Source: Posidonia oceanica
Lineage: Eukaryota > Streptophyta > Magnoliopsida > Alismatales > Posidoniaceae
DNA: 64,000 bases
NCBI GenBank assembly: GCA_037176725.1
Contig: JAZBRS010000063.1
Location: forward strand, 10,124,001-10,188,000
Reading direction: 5' to 3'
Under the pieces are notes generated by a model. That model was not told the origin of the DNA, made no database searches, and was given only the letters and a program-made list of their open reading frames with translations. Numbering within the stretch: the first letter of the stretch is position 1; each line of letters begins with the position of its first letter. Positions 31,589 to 43,507 of the stretch are shown here, piece after piece. The translations under genes and the position numbers were made by a program.

Positions 31589-34247
31589 ATGGCCCAGTGC
31601 ACTATTGAACCCCTACTTACTCCTATTGTTCTGGAGGGGATTTCTGCTTCAGCCCCTCCGACTCTTGTTTCCACTCCTCTTGTGCCTCTGGTGACACTAG
31701 GGTTTCCCACTCTGTCGCTTAGGGCACCCCAGCATCCTGTGGGGCATTAGCAGACTCACGCTACTCCGAACCCGGTCACCGATCCCATCTTGGTGACCTA
31801 TGCTTGTGCTCCGGAGGCGCCTCTGACCTCACTATCCTAGGGATACGTCCCTCTCAACACCTCTTCTGTTGCGGCAACTCTTGCTATAGGACTTCAATCT
31901 TCTGGACAGTCTGTCCCTCTTGGCTTTGGTCCCCCACCGACACTGCACCTCAGTATTCCCACTGAAGGGACGCTTGATGAGTAGTATCAGCATCTGATGG
32001 AGACTGCCCAGCGGCTACAGGGCATGGCTCTATCAGTCTGCCCTTCTTTCATTCTTGCTGGTCTTGAGGTTCCTGTGCAGCCTACTCCCGCATATCATGC
32101 ATTTCATTCTACACTTCCACCTAGACCATCGTCTCAACTGCTCACAGTTCCAACGGTGGGGGCACGTATCCCGTCTCTTGCATCTGCACAGCACTATACA
32201 CAGCATGTACCTCCGCCACCTGGTGATCAGTCCTTCAGGCTGGTTGGAGCGTAGTATCCCACAGGCCCGCTGCCCGGCACCACACCGGTGCAGCCGCTAC
32301 TGCTCCAGCACTCTGCACCCACTACACAGCATGTCATCTACCCACCCCCTTGCATCAAGTTCAGACTTCAGCATGCATTCCCTTTTACACTCCACCACTG
32401 CATGGGTACGCCAGCCATCACGTCGCATCACCAGGCGATGTCATGGTGGTTCCGAAGGAGCACTTCAGTGCGACTAAATCGGCGTATGTGGTCCTTGCCC
32501 CCGCTGCCCCATCACATCCGGCAGCCAATCCAGACCCCATCAACAACAAGATGGACGTTCTAGAGAAAGCACTACGTCTAGTACAGGGTACTGACCACTA
32601 GTCCTATCAGTTCCGAGACCTCTGCTATTTCCCAGAGGGGGTACTCCCACCAAAGTTCAAGATCCCAGACTTTGAGAAATATGATGGTAGGGGCTGCCCC
32701 AAAGCCCATCTGAAGGGGTATTGTGGTGATCTCGCCCAGCTTCAAGCTGACGAGAGGTTGCTGATCTGCCTATTCCAAAAGAGTCTGTCTGGTCCAGCCC
32801 TCAAGTGGTTCACATCACTTGACATGACTGTGATCAAGACTTGGAACAACCTAAGCTAGGCGTTCCTGGAACAATACTCCTTCAACCTCGACTGGTCCCA
32901 AAGCGCGCAGACTTGGTCGCAACCAAGCAGAATTCTGGCGAGCCGTTCGGGGAGTACGTCGGCCGCTGGCGCGCCCTTGCTTCACAGGTTCGAGATATGC
33001 CCTCTGACGAGGAGTCTATCGAGATCGTTATCAAAGGGGCGCAGCCATCCACCGGAGCTCTGCTTAGCATCAAACCCACAACCTTCACTGCATTGATCCG
33101 AGCTGGTGCTTGCGTAGAGAGTTCGTTGCAGAGTGCCAACTTCCCTGCACTCTCTGCGATCACCAAGCAGGCCCCCACCAGTAGTAATAGCAGCAGCACC
33201 ACCACCATCGACAACAATAGCGGCAACAGCAACAACCGCCCTCGGAAGAAGGATCCTCCGAAACCTATTGTTGCTTACGTCGACTCTCCTGCTACGCCTG
33301 TTCATTTGGCATCTCGGCTTGCCTCCCCTCAGATCATTTACACACCTGCACCTAGGACACACCCCACACCACAGATCACTACCACCACTCGACCGGTCTA
33401 TCCTACCGTACCGGTTCAACAAGGACAATATCAGAGGTAGAGATGGCCACCCACAGAGAAGCGGAAGTTCGCCCCACTGGTGGAACCGCTAAATGCTGTT
33501 CTCCCAAAGATTACGTTGCTCTTGAGCTTTCCGGAGGTTCGCCTGCCACCAAACCCACTACCGCATTGGTATAAGGCGAACCTTTTCTGCAATTTCCATC
33601 GAAGCGTCGGGTATCCGACGGATAATTGCTTCACCTTACGGAATGCTATCCAGGACTTGATCGAATCAGGAACGATTGTGATCGACACGTGCGAGGCGTC
33701 CACTTCCACACCTCCTCCTGCATCTGCATTAATGTCATCCCCTGCCAACATTGTCCACCAGCCCCTGCCGGAGCACTCCTATCCGGGAGGTGCAGGGACC
33801 TCGAGAATTCACCCTCTTTTTCCCTCTGGGTCCACCATGTTTGTGGTAGACCCCTCTCAGCTTATCCATGATGTTTCTGAACCCTTTCCAGTCTCTCTTT
33901 ACCTTGCAGCTGTCGCCGGCTCTGAGTCGGGCGTTCATATGATTCGACTGCACACCAGGCCGGAGCACTCTTCTGCACCACCCTCCATGCTTCCTCGGGC
34001 CCAAGCCCTAGTACATCTCCTAGGTAGGCTTCAGCTAGGATCCCCTGTACACCTGTTAGGAAGACCTCAGCCTCCACCTGCTTTGCCTTCCCAGCAACCC
34101 CCTTATCCATGCCCCCCTCAACCAATAAACACTCCTGTAGCCCCTCTCGTGCTCGCCGCACGTGCTCTCGTGGTTATTAACCTAACCTGGGACACCCATC
34201 GCCTACCTTACAGCTACGCCACAGAAATGTGCGTGGAAGTGACGTGA
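31589..34247 (+). pseudogene. gag: Gag, element B (broken)
   Basis: It is homologous to A gag, with MAQ start at 31589. Stops are TAG at 31748, 31838, 31982, 32252, 32599, 32857 and 33438, and TGA at 34245. There are two frameshifts, one between 32255 and 32350 and a 1-nt loss near 32890. The retrotrans_gag domain lies at 32640-33120 and the zinc-knuckle-like CNFHRSVGYPTDNC at 33585-33630, where the second His is Tyr. The linker carries repeats of the HLLGR(L/P)Q type. It cannot make a full protein. Confidence 0.85.
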
Positions 34248-35950
34248 TCGGGGAGAGTCTACAAACCCCCAGCACTAGTGGTTAGCCCTAGTCCTCCAGA
34301 ACTTGTAGCACCTCCTCCCTTAGGCCAACCTGCAGCACCTCTACCACCAGGCCAACCTCTTGTACCTACCATAGCTGAACCCGCCCCCAAAGCTACACCT
34401 CCTACCACCAAAAAGGGCTAGCCAAAGGCCGACATTACTTCCCAACTTAAGAAGGTTAAAGCCGACATATCCATTTGGGACATTATACACACATCTGCCG
34501 AACACCGCAAGGCCTTTCTTCGGGTGTTCCAAGCTGCCCATGTGTCCCAAGCCATAGAACCTGTCGCCTTGGAAAGCATGGTCGGGATGATTGCGGAGCC
34601 CCAGGTCATCACCTTCATGAGTGATGAGTTGCCCCTAGCAGGGATTAATCATAACCAATCTTTGTTCGTCACAGTACAATTCAAAAACTTTCACATTCCC
34701 CTTGCGCTGGTCGATAATGGGTCAAGCCTTAACGTCTGTCCCTTGCGAACAGCAAAAAAACTCGGATTCAAAGCTGAGGACATTACTCCGGCTGTAAAGG
34801 GAATGACAGCTTTTGATAATACCCACCATGACGCTCTAGGGATCTTGATTATTCCCCTTATCATTAGCCCGGTCACATACGATGTGGAATTCTACGTCGT
34901 TGACTTGGAGCCTAACTTCAACTTTCTGCTTGGGTGCCGTTGGCTCCACAAGCATTAGGTTATCCCCTCGACCCTCCATCGCATGATCAAGTTTCGCCGT
35001 GGCGACGATGTCATCGTTGTCATGGCGGAGAATTTTGAGAAGGAGCGGATCGAGGCAGTCTCCTCTGTCTCTTCAAAAACTGTCCCCTTTGACCCTGAAC
35101 TCTCAGATGCTTTATACCGCGTTAATCGGTGTAAGCTGGTTAACTTTATACCAGATATTGAATGTGTCAACTCCTTGACCGTTCACAATAACCCTTTCCA
35201 GATGGTCGAAAATGTCTGTCATAGGTGGGGTTACGTCAAGGGGACACTGCTCGGGCGATATGGCTAGGGAATCGCTGAGCCGATCGTGGTAGAGGAGCGA
35301 AGAGACAACGAGGGTCTTGGATACGACCCGCAGACTGATGAAAGTAAGCACCTGTAGCTGAAGAATCGAAGAATGATCATTCCCCGAGACCTTACTAACT
35401 TCACCAATGCAGGTACCCTAGGTTCAATCGGAGTTCAAGCGATAGTGCAATCGGAGCCGTGCTAGAGCCCTTCACTGCCAACGGAAGACTGGGTCCGCAT
35501 TGAGGACTACTACTCAGATGAGGAACAGTTTGGCACAGTAGGAGCAGCCCAGACCTATAGTGAGATCCAACTCAGCACAGCAGCATCTCAGTCGATTTGT
35601 CTGGCCCTACTCTCCACAGATCATAAGGCAGCAGATTTGGCAGGTTCTTTGGCAGAATTGACAGTCTCTGATCTTCCAGCAGTCTTATCAGCATCACCGA
35701 TGCCGGCACAAGCAGCTCTGAAGTCAGGATACCAGCTCAGGCACAGTTAGCCAGTCTACCCGTGGCCGCAGTCGCATTAGTACAGCTCTCACCCTCTCTA
35801 GTGGGTCAGTCACTGAGTTCAGCCAGCAGTGCGACTCAACCCGTTTCAACAGCCACGTCACAAGCAACGCCGTTGGCTCAGTCAGTCACACATCCTCCTG
35901 CCTCAAAACATCAACTCTTGTGGTAGGCCCCCATGGCGTCAGAGGCTGTG
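34248..35950 (+). pseudogene. pol: Protease and G-patch, element B (broken, truncated by C)
   Basis: The aspartic protease spans about 34640-34960 with Asp at 34713 in LVDNGSSLNV. Stops are TAG at 34418 and 34956. The G-patch at 35200-35330 (MVENVCHRWGYVKGTLLGRYG) is interrupted by TAG 35265, and more TAGs follow at 35355, 35463 and 35924. The Ser/Ala-rich linker is cut at 35950 by the LTR of C. RT and integrase of B would lie beyond C, outside this window. Confidence 0.85.
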
Positions 35951-38842
35951 TGTGAGTGCCCTGATCCTGGCAGTGTCCCCGGACACGCACGGCGTGGCCC
36001 GAAGACAGGAGAGGAGGAGCATCACGGATACGGCTGCGAAGCCGGAAAACAAAAGGGAGTCACCACCGTGTCTATTAAGTCGGGAGACAAGGAAAACCAA
36101 GGAAATGCGTGAATAAACACGTAAAACCAGCAAACGGGCACAAATCCCAAAAGAAAACCTGCGAGGGAGTCTCATGCAACCTTGGAAAAGTTTGGATAGA
36201 AGAAACAAAGCCAAGAGACATTGAGAAACCATAAAAGGTGGTCGCAGGGACCTATGTGCAAATTCCAAGAAAACCAGGACTAAATGGCAAATTCAGAAAG
36301 AAAACAGGCATGCACAGCCACAACAGTATTTTGAAAACTCGGGTGCAACCTAAACAGGCTCTAGGTTTGAAAGCAAAGCCAAGGGAAAACCACATGGAAA
36401 CAAAATGACATTGGAAGGACCTATATGCAAGCTTTTGAAGAAGCTAAGGGCTCATCTGCAAACAGAATAGAAACTTGGGGGGCACTTTGAAGCTTAGAAG
36501 GACCTGAAAGCAAAGAATAAAAACCTCTGGACTAAACAGAAAGTCCAAGAAAACCCAAAAACATGCTACAGCTCATGCACAGAGGACCCAAATGTGATTA
36601 AAATAAAAGCCAGGACTAAAATGCAAGTCCAAGAGAAATCAAAGCCTACTGAAAAACAAGAGGAAGGACCCATCTGCATATAAGAGAAACCTGGGGACTG
36701 ATCTGCAAACCAAGAGAAATCACACAGACACAGGAAAACATGAAGGAGGGACCTCTGTGCAATAAAGACAAAGTCATGGGCTTTTCTGCAAACTGAAAAT
36801 AAAATAAAACACAAGCACAACACACACAGAGGGACCTAGAAGCAAATAAAGAAAGTCCAGGGGCTTTAGATAAAAAGATGCACAGCACAGTGAGCCACAG
36901 GAGGATCAGAATGCAAATAAAAGAAATACTTGGGTTTTTCTGCAATTTTATAAGATAAGAAAAAGGAAAATGGATGATGGATGCATGCTCTGTGGACCTA
37001 GATGCACTAATCTAAAACTAAGGTAGTTTCATGCAATGCAGTAAGATAAGAAAAAGAAAATTAAATGAAAATGAACTGTGGAGGACCTAAATGCAAAAAT
37101 GAGGAAGTGCAAGGGCTGGATGCAAATGGCTAAGAATACAACAGCACACAGAAGGACCAGACAGCAAATAAACAAAACAGAAGCATTTTTTATTAATGTT
37201 GCATATGGTTAACTTAGAGATTAAATGAGATATTGATTGGAATAGGACTAAGTCGTAGATATAAAGAGCACAAGGATTAAGCAGCAAAATGACCAAATAA
37301 ACGCATGGTATTTAACATGGCAGAGGACCTATGTGCAAGAAAATTAAAGCTCAAGGGGCATACAGCAATATCAGCATGATTTCGTTACTGAAATAAATAA
37401 ACAAACTATACACAAGCACAGTAAAATAAATGAATGAAGGACTGGCATGTAATTAACAGAAACTAATATACTTTATGTTAATGTAAATAAAAACGAAAGT
37501 AAAGAAATGAGCTACAGTGACATGCAGTTGCAGACGCAGCGGCGCTCTGCGGAATCCGGCGAAGCTGCTGGAGAAGACGAGAAGTCTGGCAACTTCTGGA
37601 GAGAGGCACAGGTAATGAAAAGCCAAAAAGAAAAGCTCGGAAGCAAGAGGGGGCTGTCCCTGTGGAGAAAGAGATTTACCTGTGGTGCTGTCCGGAGTGA
37701 GCTGACGACGTAAGGACGATCGGAGCTCTAAGTCAGAACCGGAGGGAGCTGTTGGGGCGGCCGCGGAGCTCGGTGATAGGTCCGACGCGATCATGGGATC
37801 AAGACGGAGCTTTCTGGACGGAGAGGGGATGGTTGCGCTGCGTCAGGTCCGGAGATGGTTTCAGCACTGGAACCAGTGGGTGCCGAGGGTCATCCAGGTG
37901 CTCCAGAGCTCTGGAAGCGGTGGGGAGGATTGGGTTCGCTCGAGGAGACTCACAGGTTGCTCTCTGGATGCTCAGAACAGAGTGTGGTCATCTAGAACGG
38001 GAGGAATTCCTCTAGTTTTGTTTGGGTGAAATTTGGGTCAAAGCAAATGTCAGGAGGCTGGGGGCATGCGCGGGCAATTGGGGGCTATTGGGCACGAGGT
38101 GGGGAGTGGCTCGAGGTCTGGAGGGCTGGCAGAGGCTTGAGCAACGAAGTCGTTGCTCAAACCAAAGAAACCTGGCATGCTCTAGGCTGTGGCAGTCTCA
38201 GCGGGTGAGGGGCAAGGCCGGATGGTGGTGACGCGGGCTGGAAGGCTTGCTGTGACCATTGAGAGAGGAGCTAGGATCGAGGTTGGCCACAGAAGTCGCG
38301 GGGGCATTAGTGGGAGTAAATGGTGTTTGGACTAAGGTGAAGAAAATGAGCTAGAAGGTGCTATGGTGAGCTGGAGGGCTTGCTGGGGGCTTGGTCCGGT
38401 TTGGGGGGAGCTTGGGTTCGAGAAGGTGGTCTGGGTTCAATTCGAGGGAGAGGAGAGGTGCTGGTTTGCTGAGAGTTGAGTTTGGGAGAGAATGGGTTCA
38501 TTTTTGGGTGAGCTGGTTCAGTAGGTGTTGGGGGCCGGTTCTGGGGGTGTTCAGGTATTGGTGAGGTTGGGTTTTGCAGAGAGGAGAATGTGGCCTGGTC
38601 TGGGTTCATGGGGTAAGGGTTTAGGTGTTGGTTTTACTTGGTTTTCTTGGGTGAGTTTGGGCGTTAGCTTGGGTGAGGATGGGGTGTGATGCAGAGGGGG
38701 TTAGTTGGCAGTTGGGTGCTAGTTTTTGGAGGAGATTGGGAGGGAGAGGGAAGGAGGAAAAAAATGAAATAAAGGAAAATTTTGGTGGACTTGGGCTGGC
38801 CGAAGAAGAGGTGTGGAAAAAAGAGAAAAAAGAAAGGAAAAA

Positions 38843-38888
38843 AGAAGAAGAAGAAGAAGAAGAAGAAGAAGAAGGAGAAGAAGAAAAT
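38843..38888 (-). repeat. GAA/TTC microsatellite
   Basis: A run of about 14 GAA triplets lies inside the 3' LTR of C, in a purine-rich segment. Confidence 0.95.
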
Positions 38889-39526
38889 AAAGAAAAGAAA
38901 GGCTTAGTGGGCCTTGGGCTTGATCAGGATTTGGTTTTGTTTTTGTTAATTGGATTAGGTTTGATTTAATTTAAATGGATTTGGTTGTTGATTGTTTAAA
39001 TTGATTAAATTCAAGTTTGAAATTGATTTTGTGTTTCAAATGGATTTTAGGATTTCTTTAAAATGGGGTTTAGGGGTTTAGTTTGTTTTTTAATGAGTTT
39101 GGATGTGTGACTTTGGTTAGTTTTAAATTTGCATGAGTTTTGATTTGTTTACGAGGGTTTTGACTTTAATTGTTAATTTCAAATTGGTTTTGGTTCTTAA
39201 TTAGGTTTGAGGATGGGCTTTGCTTTTTAAGTGGGCTTGAGGCCTTGATTAGATTTAATTAGGTTGTAGTTGTGATCTAGATTTGCATGGATTACTTTTA
39301 GGTTTTAGGGTTTTAAGTTTTTTAGGGTCTTGATTAGGATTTTATTAAAGTCTTGATTAGAGTTTAAGTTTTTTAGGGTTTTGGAGTTTTGAGTGGATTA
39401 GGTTGTGTTGTAGGGTTTAGGGTTTAGAGTTTAGTATGGTTGGAGTGGATTAGGGTTTTGGGTTTAGTGTTTGAATGTTGAGAGTTGTAGGGTTTAGGTT
39501 AGGGTTTTGATGTTGAGAGTTGTAGG

Positions 39527-39562
39527 TTAGGGTTTAGGGTTTAGGGTTTAGGGTTTAGGGTT
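39527..39562 (-). repeat. Telomere-like TTTAGGG run inside LTR
   Basis: Five near-perfect TTTAGGG units are surrounded by degenerate GGTTTAGG text (39380-39660). A shorter run is at the equivalent place of the other LTR (60771-60798). It is an LTR feature rather than a chromosome end. Confidence 0.85.
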
Positions 39563-40271
39563 TTGGATGTTTAAATGTTGGGAGTTGTAGGGTTTAGGTT
39601 AGGGTTTAGGTGTTTAAATGTTGGGAGTTGTAGGGTTTAGGTTGGGGTTTAGGTGTTTAAATGTTGGGTGTGGTGGGAAAAGAGAGAAAGAAAGGAAGAA
39701 GGAAATAAAGAAAGAGAAGAGGGGAAGAAGAGAGATTAAAGATTGAATAAGCATGGGATGAGATAAAAATAAAATAAAATAAGGATAAAATAGAGGGAAG
39801 AGAGGAGAATAAGGTGGGCCCATTGGGGGGCAAGAAAAGAGGAAAAAAGGAGTGGAAAAGAAGGAGGATAAGGAGGTGAGAGAAAAGAATAATCAGGAGA
39901 GAGAAAAAGGATAATCAGGAGAGAGAAAAGGATAATCGGAAGAGAAAGAAGGTGAATGACTTGGGTTTAGAGGGGGTTTTGTGTGTGTGTGACCTAGGGC
40001 TTCTAGGGTTTGACCTAGGGTTTAACCTAGGGTTTTTCTAAGGTTTTAAATGGGATTTTCGGAGGGTTTTTGAAAGGTTCAGGGTTTGAGGTTTAAGGAG
40101 GGTTTGGGTTTGGTTTGAAAGTTTGGTTTTAGGGAATGATATTGGTTTTGGAGTGGGAGAGGATTTAGGGTTGAAGGAGGGTGACCTACCAGGCCTCAGA
40201 ACTAGCTTGCAGAGTGCTTCCAGGGTGCTCCCAGCCAGCTGAGACCCTTTGGCTAAAATGGGGTGTCTACA

Positions 40272-40284
40272 GATGCCCCTCCCT
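40272..40284 (-). other. Polypurine tract of element C
   Basis: The reverse complement reads AGGGAGGGGCATC, directly before the 3' LTR start, identical to A and E. Confidence 0.9.
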
Positions 40285-40902
40285 AAGCGAGGTCAAAGGA
40301 ACTGAGGTCGCTGCTCAGGGTTGACAAGTCACCCCACCCGAACCGGCGGACGCGAAGTATGTAGGCGTGGGCATTATCCTGACAAATGCGCCAGAAGTCA
40401 TGACCCGTCGCCAAAATGTAAATGCAAATGTAGATGCAAATGCAGATGTAAATGCTGATGCAGTGATGATAAGCTGTTGATGTTAATGCTGATGTTGAAC
40501 CGATACGCAGTTATGGGGGCCGCACCGAGCTCCGCTAGGGGAGGCATGAGCAATGCATGTATGCGAAATGCAACCCCACTGGAAAACATGTGGCGATAGC
40601 ATGTATGATGCTGATGCAGCTATCTAGCATGCTGTGCTGATGCAATGGATGATGAGTTGACGAACTCATCACCGGATAGTTAGGGTTATCAGCCTAAGGA
40701 GTTGACGGACTCTTTGCCAGATAGTTAGGGTTATCAGTCCAAGTAAAGCAACGCTAGACAGGGTAACAGGTGTCATCCGGGCAGTTTGGGCTGCCAGCCC
40801 AAAGAAGGAAAGGGGCATCTTTTCTGTTGAAAAAGCAAGCAAGAAAAGGGGACGCATGATAGATGATAGGTTTCGGACCTACCGATCGCAAGGGAGGCCA
40901 GG
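40285..40902 (-). other. 3' untranslated hairpin cluster, element C
   Basis: No gene. Perfect hairpins are GATGAGTT/AACTCATC with a 4-nt loop (40651-40670) and TTTGGGCT/AGCCCAAA with a 3-nt loop (40785-40803). GATAG...TTATC pairings occur twice near 40675 and 40720. GTCAACCCTGAGC (reverse) near 40315 matches the pre-PPT block of A. Confidence 0.75.
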
Positions 40903-41757
40903 GAAGATAAGTGCAAGCCTTATCAAGACCGGAGGGTGAGAAATGATAGGTGCAAGCCCTATCAAAACCAAGAAGAGAGAAGAAGAGGTCAGGACTGATA
41001 AGTGCGAACCTTATCAAGACCGGACAGCCAGGAATGATAGGTGCAAGCCTTATCAAGACCCAGAAGACACAAGAAGAGGTCAGGAATGATAAGTGCATGC
41101 CTTATCAAGACCGGACCGCCAGGAATGATAGGTGCAAGCCCTATCAAGACCTGAAAGAGGTAAGAAGAGGTCAGGAATGATAAGTGCAAGCCTTATCAAG
41201 ACCAGACCGCCAGGAATGATAGGTGCAAGCCCTATCAAGACCCACAAGAGGCAAGAAGAGGTCAGGAATGATAAGTGCAAGCCTTATCAAGACCAAACTG
41301 CCAGGAATGATAGGTGCAAGCCCTATCAAGACCTGAAAGAGGCAAGAAGAGGTCAGGAATGATAAGTGCAAGCCTTATCAAGACCAGACCGCCAGGAACA
41401 TTAGGTGCATGCCCTATCAAGACCCGAAAGAGGCAAGAAGAGGTCAGGAATGATAAGTGCAAGCCTTATCAAGACCAGACTACCAAGAACAATAGGTGCA
41501 AGCCCTATCAAAACCCGAAAGAGGCAAGAAGAGGTCAGGAATGATAAGTGCAAGCCTTATCAAGACCAGACCACTAGGAATGATAGGTGCAAGCCCTATC
41601 AAGACCCGAAAGGGGCCAGAAGAGGTCAGGAATGATAAGTGCAAGCCTTATCAAGACTAGACCACCAGGAACGATAGGTGCAAGCCCTATCAAGACCTGA
41701 AAGAGGCAAGAAGAGGTCAGGAATGATAAGTGCAAGCCTTATCAAGACCGGACCGGA
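40903..41757 (-). repeat. Tandem array of element C: 91-bp hairpin dimers
   Basis: About nine 91-bp units occur. Each unit holds two hairpins, TGATAAG/CTTATCA and TGATAGG/CCTATCA, both around a TGCAAGC loop and separated by GACCGGACCGCCAGGAA- and AAGAGGCAAGAAGAGG-type spacers. Small ORFs on both strands repeat with a 91-bp step and are artefacts. Confidence 0.92.
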
Positions 41758-42305
41758 AGAAATGGATGCAAGGAGAGGTGCAATACCATGGGGACAACAA
41801 AAAAGATGCCCCTGGCATCAGGAATGATACCAAGGGATAGCCGAAGCGCCCTTGGTATCGAAAAGCGATAGACAAAACTGACGCACTTGTCAAACGAGTA
41901 GTTAGGGCTACCAGCCCGAAAGTGATCTAGTCGGGGGCGCTTGGTGGCATTGTTCGTGTTGACGGTGCTGGTCTACAGAGATTCTGGCATCTAGGGGGAA
42001 CGCAGGGTCTTCTTGTAGCTTCCTTTGGTGCTGAGAGTGTTGGTAGTTGCTTCTGAGCTTATGAGTCGCTGGGATCCAAGAGTGCTCTCTCATGGTCCTG
42101 GAGTCTTGGGACCTGTGAAGCTGAAGCAGTATGTTGAGGATGTGATTGCGAGAGACCAGGCATGCATTATGTTGTGGGAAGCAGACCAAACATACAAGCA
42201 AGTGGAACAAAACATCCTTGTATTCACAAAGTCTTGGTTACATGCCTATAACAGGCTGAGCAGAGTACAACAAGACTCAAAAAGGGATATGCAGATGTAG
42301 ATGCC
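41758..42305 (-). other. 3' untranslated region between array and accessory ORF, element C
   Basis: It contains GATGCC/GGCATC with a 3-nt loop (41805-41819) and an 11-bp perfect hairpin GATACCAAGGG/CCCTTGGTATC with a 12-nt loop (41826-41859). The GACAAA...TTGTC and GGGCT/AGCCC motifs near 41870-41920 correspond to those near 18330-18380 in A. No gene is seen. Confidence 0.7.
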
Positions 42306-43507
42306 CTAATCTGTCCAGGCCTTCTTCGACGTCCTAGCGTCAAGAAACAGAGGCGCTCCATGGGGATCTCATTAATGGGCCAGAGCCCCTGCACTTCAGT
42401 CAGATACTCAGGAGTACATCCTAAGCCCCTTGTTGCTGCAATGTCTGTGGATTTTACGCCATGGTGCAGGAGGTCTGCGAGCTCTATTATGGGTGCAACT
42501 GTGCTGAAAGGATAGGGCTGGAGTAGCTTTGGCGCGGTGCTGTCGATAAATGCTCCTTAGCTGAGACCGAATTGCCGCATAACCCGGATAGGGTGATACT
42601 CTACGCCTTCAGTGAACCATGGCAGGACGACCAGACGCATGTCGCGAGCGCCGAAGAAAACGGTGAATGGCTCAACTGCAGATGGGATGATACGCCAAGT
42701 TACCGTATCATCTGTCAGCTGTTCCAGCCTTTCGTACTCCTCGTGGACAATCTTGATGGTCTTGGCGTGGCCACTGTTGTAGTATGTCTCAAATGCATGT
42801 TTCTGGGGGCGCAGGATGTCTACCTCCAGGTGTCCAGCTAGCCATACTTGTACCAGAGCTCCGTAGCCATGAAAGTGGCGGCAGCGGTGCGAAATACGGT
42901 CCAGTCAGCGGTACGTCTCAGCTAAGACGATAAGTGCCTGGTCGATTTGGCGGGTCACCACAGCAAGGGCGATCTCCGCAACTTCAATAGCGACAGTCAT
43001 CCGGCCATCACTGAAGATCAGCTCGCCCAGGAAGCGGGTGACAAAGCCGTGAAGCCACAAATCATCTCCCAGTTCGGCACACTTCTTGGAAACCTCCTCA
43101 AAGTAGTTCAAGCGGAGCACAGGTATAGGCCCATCGACGTAGACCAGTCTCTTCTCGCAGCTTTGAGCAGAAAGCCCCGTGAGTTGTCTCAGGACGGTGA
43201 CATAACCAGAACGCCTCATGAACACAACAGGTCCCATGAGTGTGGAGAAGCCGCAGATTCGACGTACTTCCTCTAGTGTGAGTGTCAATTCTGTCCTGCC
43301 GAAGCGGAAGACATGGTGCGCTGGTTTCCAGAATCTTGCAACAGCGCACAAGAGATGTCGGCTAACCTCCACATCAGCAGCTTTCAGTAGTCTGGGTAGG
43401 ATGCCCTATAGGCTTAGCTTTTCATGATCGGCTTCAGTGAGCATGGCGATCCATCCTCAAAGAGTCTCAGAGCAATGTGCTGGAGTTACTAAGGTGGGGA
43501 AACCCAT
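42306..43507 (-). pseudogene. Accessory ORF with plant-mobile-domain-like protein, element C (broken)
   Basis: This is the homologue of 16723-17925 in A. ATG at 43507 (MGFPTL) is followed after a few codons by TGA, then TAG, then an open stretch 43372-42905 with FWKPAHHVFRFGRTELTLTL, EEVRRICGF and LHGFVTRFLGELIF. The remainder is traceable to about 42306, with further stops and a 1-nt shift near the end (YHPIRVM and PINEIP remain recognisable). The copy lies downstream of integrase on the same strand as pol. Confidence 0.75.

Larger units (their letters stand above)
26647..35950 (+). mobile_element. Element B: partial Tat/Ogre-type element, LTR to protease
   Basis: It starts in the middle of an LTR right after A's 3' LTR (equivalent to about 23290 in A) and runs through the LTR end, PBS, leader, gag, protease and G-patch. 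It stops at 35950 where an antisense LTR (element C) begins with TGTGAGTGCC. The aligned A sequence continues past this point, so the cut is the C insertion. Gag-pol is degraded by two frameshifts and about 14 stops. A is nested in B's 5' LTR and C in its gag-pol linker region. Confidence 0.82.
35951..40271 (-). repeat. Element C 3' LTR (internally deleted)
   Basis: On the minus strand it begins TGTAGACACCCC at 40271 and ends CACTCACA at 35951. Compared with the 5' LTR it lacks about 1.66 kb, joined at about 36126 at AAAACCAGCAA, where the intact LTR has AAAACCAAGCAA and AAAACCAGCAAG at the two edges. The lost part contains the conserved hairpin block and the 30-bp array. Confidence 0.82.

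Noticed and set aside
35946..35950. CTGTG as a confirmed target-site duplication of C
   Set aside because: The other side of the C/E block is outside the window, so the duplication cannot be seen.
39380..39660. Telomeric sequence (TTTAGGG)n
   Set aside because: There are only about five clean units, inside an LTR, with a shorter version at the same place in the other LTR of C.
40903..41757. CRISPR-like array (regular repeats with palindromic cores)
   Set aside because: The spacers are themselves repeated, there are no cas genes, and the array lies in the 3' untranslated region of a plant retrotransposon.
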